Positions 6,166-10,912 of a DNA stretch of 10,912 nt are shown here, one piece after another. Position 1 is the first letter of the stretch. Each line of letters begins with the position of its first letter. The stretch covers positions 1-10,912 of the forward strand of contig JAJFHI010000098.1 in NCBI GenBank assembly GCA_021775715.1, read 5' to 3'. Made by a program: the position numbers and the translations under genes. The notes beneath the pieces are model-generated. The model was not told the DNA's origin, made no database searches, and worked only from the letters and a program-made list of their open reading frames with translations. This DNA comes from Hyphomicrobiaceae bacterium. GTDB taxonomy: Bacteria > Pseudomonadota > Alphaproteobacteria > Rhizobiales > Hyphomicrobiaceae.

Positions 6166-7581
6166 TCAGATCTCGGCGAAACGCGCCAGGATGCGGGCCC
6201 AACTTCGCGCACCCTTTTGGAAGCTTTTGAGATTGTATTTCTCGTTTGGTGCATGAATGCGGTCGTCTTCAAGTCCAAATCCGATCAACAGGCTATCCTT
6301 GTCGAGTGCGTCGCGAAACGACGTCACAATCGGAATAGACGCGCCGCAACCCATCAAAAGTGCGGGCTTGCCCCATTCGTCAGTCAGTGCTTCTGCAGCG
6401 GTCTTGGTGGTAGCGGTGGTTGTGTCAAACGCAACGCTGGCGCTGCCATGCGGATTAAGGAATTCTACCTTACAATCGTCCGGCGTGCGGTCTCGGACAA
6501 ACTTTTGCAAGGATTTCAAAACAGCATTGGGGTTCTGACCGGGCACGAGGCGGCAGGTAAGTTTGACGCTTGCTTCGGCCGGGATAATGGTCTTTTCGCC
6601 AACTCCCTGATAACCGCCGGTGATGCCATTAAACTCCAACGTTGGCCGCGACCAGAGTTGCTCCAACGTAGACCTGTTTTTTTCACCGGCAGGAGTTTTA
6701 AGACCAATTGATCCGAGAAATTCTTTATCATTGAATCCAATGTCTGCCCATTGCCGCTTCTGTTTTGCCGTCGGTGGGATGATGCCGTCGTAGAAGCCGG
6801 GAATCGTGACGCGGCCTTTGGAATCGAACATTGCACCCATTATGGAGGTTAGCGCGCGAATGGGGTTCATTGCCGGGCCACCATAGAGACCTGAGTGCAG
6901 ATCACGTTTTGGCCCGCGCAAAATGATCTCAGTTCCCGCAAGCCCGCGCAGCATTGTCGTTATGGCCGGTGTGTCCTTATCGAACTGACCCGTGTCGCAG
7001 ACGAGCACGAGGTCGGCGGCTTTAAGTTCCTTTCCATGCTTGGCGAGAAATCCTGGCAGTGAAGGCGAACCACATTCCTCTTCGCCCTCCAGAAGGACGG
7101 AGACGGCAATTGGCAATTCGCCGGCCACTTTCTTCCAAGCGCGGGCTGCCTCGAAGAACGTCATCAGCTGGCCTTTGTTGTCTTCGGCACCGCGCGCAAT
7201 AATGACCTTGCCGTTGCCCTTTTCAGTGGCGATGCGAGGTTCGAACGGTGGCGAAGTCCAAAGCTCAAGCGGTTCCGGCGGCTGCACATCGTAGTGGCCA
7301 TAGAAGAGGACGTGCGGAATACCTTTTGCAACGGTCTTGCGGTCGTGGGCGACGACCATGGGGTGTCCGGTGGTCGTGACAACCTTGGACGTGGCAAAGC
7401 CGATGTCCTTGAGTTGGGCAGCACACCAGTCTGCGGCCCTTCGACAATCATTTTTGTACGCAGGATCTGTGGATATACTTTTGATTTTCAGAAGATCAAA
7501 CAAGCGGTCAAGCGCTGCGTCGCGGCTGGAGTTGAGTTCTTTGAGAACCAGGTTGAGAGGTTCGGCCATGTCGGGTTCCAT
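6166..7581 (-). CDS. M20-family metallopeptidase (dipeptidase-like)
   Basis: This 471-residue two-zinc peptidase of the M20/M25/M40 group probably hydrolyses dipeptides or small peptides in the cytosol; no signal peptide is present. The metal site is complete. H96 and D98 are in FYGHYDVQP, bridging D134 is in GAEDNKGQ, and general base E168 with ligand E169 are in EGEEECGS. D196 is in VCDTGQ and H443 in DDRIHAPNEKYNL near the C-terminus. The dimerisation-domain segment RDLHSGLYGGPAMNP (226-240) carries the conserved His that reaches into the partner active site. Length and motif order match the family's dipeptidase branch (the Dug/carnosinase-like group). The start is uncertain: ATG 7581 and in-frame ATG 7569 (M5) both lack a clear ribosome site. 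The gene is divergent from PPDK. A 15-bp palindrome sits 19-33 bp before the start codon. The exact substrate cannot be inferred. Confidence 0.93.
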   Translation of the reverse strand: MEPDMAEPLNLVLKELNSSRDAALDRLFDLLKIKSISTDPAYKNDCRRAADWCAAQLKDIGFATSKVVTTTGHPMVVAHDRKTVAKGIPHVLFYGHYDVQPPEPLELWTSPPFEPRIATEKGNGKVIIARGAEDNKGQLMTFFEAARAWKKVAGELPIAVSVLLEGEEECGSPSLPGFLAKHGKELKAADLVLVCDTGQFDKDTPAITTMLRGLAGTEIILRGPKRDLHSGLYGGPAMNPIRALTSIMGAMFDSKGRVTIPGFYDGIIPPTAKQKRQWADIGFNDKEFLGSIGLKTPAGEKNRSTLEQLWSRPTLEFNGITGGYQGVGEKTIIPAEASVKLTCRLVPGQNPNAVLKSLQKFVRDRTPDDCKVEFLNPHGSASVAFDTTTATTKTAAEALTDEWGKPALLMGCGASIPIVTSFRDALDKDSLLIGFGLEDDRIHAPNEKYNLKSFQKGARSWARILARFAEI

Positions 7582-7599
7582 TTGTCGGGTCGAATGAGC

Positions 7600-7633
7600 G
7601 GCGCACAGTGCGCCAAGCTTGCTTGTACGTCAA
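7600..7633 (-). promoter_or_regulatory. Candidate promoter/operator of the M20 peptidase gene
   Basis: On the minus strand a good -35 (TTGACG, 7633-7628) is followed after 17 bp by a poor -10 position (CACTGT). That position lies within a perfect palindrome, GGCGCAC-A-GTGCGCC (7600-7614). A regulator bound there would cover the promoter -10 region and likely repress. The -10 match is weak, so the promoter assignment is tentative; the palindrome itself is certain. Confidence 0.35.
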
Positions 7634-7715
7634 AGCCCACGTTGGCCAGGATGTTCGTCGATGCGTTAGGCGCCGGGCTGCATTTCAACGGCGGCGGTTT
7701 TGATTGTGGTTGAGA

Positions 7716-7729
7716 CCTGCTATTGCAGG
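7716..7729 (+). repeat. Small stem-loop in the PPDK leader region
   Basis: CCTGC (7716-7720), loop TATT, GCAGG (7725-7729) form a 5-bp perfect stem about 80 bp before the PPDK start. No T-run follows. It may be an operator or RNA structure, or chance. Confidence 0.25.
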
Positions 7730-7809
7730 ATGCTGGAAGCAACAAGAAACCAGAAACTGTGGCGCCATGCCAACGCGGCAGGCGACGCCAAGACCGGAAT
7801 GAGACGGCG

Positions 7810-10524
7810 ATGGTCAGGAAGAAAACAAACAAACTTGAAAAAATGGTTTTTGTGTTTGGCGGTGAAGCCTCTGATGGTGGTGCGCACCTAAAGCACCTTC
7901 TCGGCGGTAAGGGTGCTAATCTTGCTGAGATGGCAAATCTCGGTCTGCCGGTGCCGCCGGGTTTTACGATCACGACCGAAGTCTGCGATGCTTACTATAG
8001 AGCCGGCAAGACACTCGCCGACGCGCTTCAGGGCGAAGTCAACGCCGGGCTTGATCACATTGCCAAGATCACTGGCATGGGATTTGGAAATACCGAAAAT
8101 CCCTTGCTTGTGTCTGTGCGCTCCGGCAGCCGTGCGTCGATGCCGGGTATGATGGATACAATCCTCAATCTCGGTCTCAACGACGAGACCGTCAGCGGCC
8201 TCGTCAAGCTGACGGGAGATCCCCGCTTTGTGTTTGATAGCTACCGCCGCTTTATTCAGATGTACGCCAACGTTGTGCTCGGCATTGATCACGGTGTGTT
8301 TGAAGATCTGCTTGAGAGCTACAAAAACCTCAACGCCATGTCGCTTGATACCGAGCTTTCGGCCGCCGACTGGCAAGCCATAGTCGAGCAATACAAAGAA
8401 GCCGTTCTGACGGAACTCGACAAACCATTTCCGCAGGATGTGCAGCAGCAGCTTTGGGGTGCGATTGCAGCCGTCTTCGGGTCCTGGCAAAACTCGCGGG
8501 CTAAAACCTATCGCTTGCTCAACAATATTCCCGACAGTTGGGGCACGGCGGTGAATGTTCAGGCGATGGTATTTGGCAACATGGGCGATAGCTCGGCGAC
8601 GGGCGTGGCGTTCACGCGCAATCCCGCGACCGGCGACAAAGAGATTTACGGCGAGTACCTGATAAATGCCCAAGGTGAAGATGTCGTGTCCGGTATTCGC
8701 ACGCCGCAACCGATCACAGAGGCGGCCGCGAAAATGTCTCGAGGCGATGCAATCTCCCTGGAAACAGCAATGCCGGAGACGTTTGTTGAGCTGGCAGGCA
8801 TGCTGGAACAACTCGAGCGCCACTATCGCGACGTCCAGGACACAGAGTTCACCGTGCAGGACGGCAAGCTTTGGATGCTGCAAACGCGCAGCGGAAAACG
8901 CACCGTTGATGCTGCCATCACAATCGCTGTCGATATGGCTGAAGAGGGCATTATTACCAAAGACGAAGCTTTGCTGCGCGTCGAGCCGACGGCGCTCGAC
9001 CAATTGCTGCATCCAACGCTTGATGAAAGTGCAGTTGGAAAGGCGATTGCGCGCGGTTTGCCGGCGTCGCCTGGCGCGGCATCGGGTGAGGTCGTTTTCA
9101 CAGCCAATGAAGCGGAGGCTGCAAAAGCTAAAGGCCGTGACGTGATCCTGGTGCGCACTGAGACAAGTCCGGAAGACATTCACGGAATGCATGCGGCTGT
9201 CGGTATTTTAACCGCGCGCGGTGGCATGACATCTCACGCCGCGGTTGTGGCACGTGGCATGGGACGGCCATGCGTATCGGGTGCGGGCATGCTTCGCATC
9301 AACGAGGCTACCGGTGAATTGAATATTGGTAGCGATACGTTTAAGGTGGGCGACGTCATTACGATCGACGGCTCGACAGGGCGTGTTCTGCTTGGTCGCG
9401 CCAAGATGCGCCAGTCTAAGATGTCCGGCGCATTCACAACCTTGATGTCGTGGGCGGATGCGCGCCGGCGGCTCAAGGTGCGCGCCAACGCTGACATGCC
9501 ACGCGACGCCAAACAGGCGCGCGAATTTGGTGCCGAGGGCATTGGGCTTTGCCGCACCGAACACATGTTCTTTGATGATGATCGCATCGTTGCGATGCGC
9601 GAAATGATCTGCGCGGAGGACGAGGTCGGGCGTCGTGCGGCATTGGCAAAGATCCTGCCAATGCAACGTGATGATTTCGTCGAATTGTTCGAGACCATGT
9701 CAGGTCTGCCGGTCACTATTCGCCTTCTCGATCCACCGCTGCATGAGTTTTTGCCAAAAAGTGAAACCGAACTCGAACGTGTCGCAGAGGGACTCGATGT
9801 CGGCCTGAGCCGGCTGACCGCGCGCGTCAAAGAGCTTGCGGAATTCAACCCCATGCTCGGATTTCGCGGCTGCCGTCTAGCAATCCGCTATCCGGAAATC
9901 ACTGAGATGCAGGCGCGGGCCGTATTCGAAGCAGCCGGTATTGCGGCGCAGAAGACCGGCGAACCTGTGCGCGCTGAAGTCATGCTGCCGTTGGTGGCGT
10001 TTCGGCGTGAATTCGATGTGCTGGCAAACGTCATTCGCAAGGTTGGTGAAGAGGTCGCTCAAGAGCGCGGTCACGCTGTGCCCTACGACATCGGAACCAT
10101 GGTTGAACTGCCGCGCGCCTGTCTGGTCGCCGACCGTATTGCGGCAGGCGACGACGGCGCCGCATTCTTTTCTTTCGGTACCAACGACTTGACGCAAACC
10201 ACCTTGGGCCTAAGTCGTGACGACGCGGCTCCCATTCTTCAGAGCTACAGTGATCGCGAAATTTTCGCGTCTGACCCATTTATCTCTATTGATCGGGACG
10301 GTGTCGGAGCGTTGATTGAATTGGGAACACAAAAAGGTCGCCAGGAAAAACCTTCACTTAAGATTGGCATTTGCGGTGAGCACGGCGGTGATCCCGCCTC
10401 GATTGCGTTTTGTGAAGAGATGGGTCTCGACTATGTCTCATGCTCGCCGTACCGCGTGCCGGTCGCTCGATTGGCAGCCGCCCAGGCAACAATCCGCGCT
10501 GAGAAGCCTTTGGAAGAAAGCTGA
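7810..10524 (+). CDS. ppdK: Pyruvate, phosphate dikinase
   Basis: This 904-residue cytosolic enzyme interconverts pyruvate + ATP + Pi with phosphoenolpyruvate + AMP + PPi, supporting gluconeogenesis or PPi-linked glycolysis. All three modules are intact. The N-terminal ATP-grasp nucleotide domain begins with LLGGKGANLAEMANLGLPVPPGFTITT and includes SVRSGSRASMPGMMDT. The swivelling phosphohistidine domain has GGMTSHAAVVARG, with catalytic H476 and the adjacent Thr/Ser that PPDK regulatory proteins modify in other organisms. The C-terminal PEP/pyruvate barrel has GLCRTEHMFF (R582), RLLDPPLHEF (638-647), FFSFGTNDLTQTT, and GICGEHGGDP with catalytic C855. The chain ends in the usual SCSPYRVPVARLAAAQA. 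The frame is open upstream to a TTG at 7723, but those 29 residues are Arg-rich and unlike the family. ATG 7810 is preferred (weak GAGACGG ahead); ATG 7843 is also possible and costs only 11 residues. It is divergent from the M20 gene. No PPDK kinase/phosphatase (DUF299-type) is in view. Confidence 0.97.
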   Translation: MVRKKTNKLEKMVFVFGGEASDGGAHLKHLLGGKGANLAEMANLGLPVPPGFTITTEVCDAYYRAGKTLADALQGEVNAGLDHIAKITGMGFGNTENPLLVSVRSGSRASMPGMMDTILNLGLNDETVSGLVKLTGDPRFVFDSYRRFIQMYANVVLGIDHGVFEDLLESYKNLNAMSLDTELSAADWQAIVEQYKEAVLTELDKPFPQDVQQQLWGAIAAVFGSWQNSRAKTYRLLNNIPDSWGTAVNVQAMVFGNMGDSSATGVAFTRNPATGDKEIYGEYLINAQGEDVVSGIRTPQPITEAAAKMSRGDAISLETAMPETFVELAGMLEQLERHYRDVQDTEFTVQDGKLWMLQTRSGKRTVDAAITIAVDMAEEGIITKDEALLRVEPTALDQLLHPTLDESAVGKAIARGLPASPGAASGEVVFTANEAEAAKAKGRDVILVRTETSPEDIHGMHAAVGILTARGGMTSHAAVVARGMGRPCVSGAGMLRINEATGELNIGSDTFKVGDVITIDGSTGRVLLGRAKMRQSKMSGAFTTLMSWADARRRLKVRANADMPRDAKQAREFGAEGIGLCRTEHMFFDDDRIVAMREMICAEDEVGRRAALAKILPMQRDDFVELFETMSGLPVTIRLLDPPLHEFLPKSETELERVAEGLDVGLSRLTARVKELAEFNPMLGFRGCRLAIRYPEITEMQARAVFEAAGIAAQKTGEPVRAEVMLPLVAFRREFDVLANVIRKVGEEVAQERGHAVPYDIGTMVELPRACLVADRIAAGDDGAAFFSFGTNDLTQTTLGLSRDDAAPILQSYSDREIFASDPFISIDRDGVGALIELGTQKGRQEKPSLKIGICGEHGGDPASIAFCEEMGLDYVSCSPYRVPVARLAAAQATIRAEKPLEES

Positions 10525-10561
10525 GGCCGACTGAAACAGGACTGATGGACTGCAAAATGGG

Positions 10562-10780
10562 TCAGTCGATAAAGGGGCGGCGGTCTTCCTCATCGAGGGT
10601 CGGTCGGCGTGGGCGCGGGCCTGTCAGTTTCGGCAACAAAGCAAGAATGATGACTGCTGGCGGCAGAATGAAAGTCCAGGCCATCCAAAAGGAGTAGTCG
10701 CGGTTTTTACGCGCGCACAAAAATCCAGCCAGCGCTGCTGCCGCGAACGCTGTCGCCGCCCAAATTACGATATACTTCAT
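10562..10780 (-). CDS. Small two-helix inner-membrane protein, function unknown
   Basis: The 72-residue product has two predicted membrane helices: residues 2-22 (KYIVIWAATAFAAAALAGFLC) and about 29-50 (YSFWMAWTFILPPAVIILALLP). A short basic loop, ARKNRD, separates them, and a charged tail (RPRRPTLDEEDRRPFID) is probably cytoplasmic. By the positive-inside rule the loop and the basic start of the tail conflict, so topology is open. The start at 10780 is well supported by AGGAG (10790-10794) 9 bp upstream. The frame extends to an ATG at 10840, but that would overlap the promoter. No function is assigned. The NRDYSFWMAWTFILPPAV stretch has the look of a short conserved Rhizobiales hypothetical. 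It converges on ppdK with only 37 bp between stop codons and no clear terminator. Confidence 0.8.
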   Translation of the reverse strand: MKYIVIWAATAFAAAALAGFLCARKNRDYSFWMAWTFILPPAVIILALLPKLTGPRPRRPTLDEEDRRPFID

Positions 10781-10811
10781 GGCAACGTACTCCTGCGGCC
10801 ATCGATAATAA

Positions 10812-10840
10812 ATCATCACCAGTGGCGCAACTGGCGTCAA
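10812..10840 (-). promoter_or_regulatory. Sigma70-type promoter with palindrome in the spacer
   Basis: On the minus strand TTGACG (10840-10835) and GATGAT (10817-10812) are separated by exactly 17 bp. That predicts a start about 25 bp upstream of the ATG at 10780, with the AGGAG ribosome site in between. The spacer holds CCAGT-T-GCGC-C-ACTGG (10819-10834), a 16-bp palindrome with one mismatched pair, in the right place for a repressor. The -10 matches 4 of 6 consensus bases. No regulator is identified. Confidence 0.45.
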
Positions 10841-10912
10841 ATATTGTCCAAGTCAGCGGATGCCTACCAAGACTTTGATAATTCAGAGTATATGCGACCA
10901 AGAGTTCGTAAA

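Noticed and set aside
3806..7581. Four co-oriented minus-strand genes as one new operon or defence system
   Set aside because: Gaps of 130-155 bp separate each pair and the recognised members (RNase T2, M20 peptidase) are ordinary catabolic enzymes. Nothing ties them into one system from the sequence alone.
7888..9192. 434-codon open frame on the minus strand inside ppdK
   Set aside because: It is entirely antisense to the unmistakable PPDK coding sequence, and its His/Arg/Cys-rich translation is typical of a shadow frame.
10525..10561. Three copies of GACTG and a GACTGA...TCAGTC dyad between convergent stop codons
   Set aside because: The arms are only 6 bp with a loose loop and no T-run; not a credible terminator.

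Overview
The window looks like ordinary chromosome from an alphaproteobacterium, most likely Hyphomicrobiales (Hyphomicrobium/Filomicrobium-like). I infer this from the gene families and protein style: a TorF-type porin, a PTR1/FolM-like SDR, an alphaproteobacterial-type pyruvate phosphate dikinase (PPDK), an RNase T2 and an M20 dipeptidase. Base composition looks mid-50s % G+C by eye; I did not count it. I see no insertion sequence, phage gene, CRISPR array, tRNA or rRNA.

Layout from left to right. An SDR reductase with the Asp-Tyr-Lys active site of pteridine reductases lies on the minus strand (35-796). A gene-free stretch of about 500 bp follows and carries palindromic elements. A TorF-family outer-membrane protein on the plus strand (1304-2098) ends in a textbook hairpin terminator with a GAAA tetraloop. 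An AIM24/TIGR00266 protein (2335-3201) converges on it from the minus strand. A second gene-free stretch of about 600 bp (3202-3805) contains a 9-bp inverted repeat and a 13-codon reading frame with a plausible ribosome site. Four minus-strand genes follow: a conserved-looking hypothetical (3806-4213), a membrane-anchored hypothetical (4366-5118), a secreted RNase T2 (5257-6033) and an M20 peptidase (6166-7581). They are separated by 130-155 bp each, so they are co-oriented rather than one tight operon. PPDK (7810-10524) is divergent from the M20 gene. A 72-residue two-helix membrane protein (10562-10780) converges on PPDK and has a readable promoter.

Functionally this is a mixed set. PPDK interconverts pyruvate and phosphoenolpyruvate, the peptidase and RNase T2 suggest peptide and RNA scavenging, and the porin belongs to the cell envelope. 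No neighbours form an evident new multi-gene system. The most interesting leftovers are regulatory. One 12-bp sequence is shared by the SDR and porin upstream regions. A GGCACAAC...CCACA motif occurs upstream of two neighbouring unknown genes. Compact palindromes overlap the predicted promoters of the M20 gene and the small membrane protein gene.
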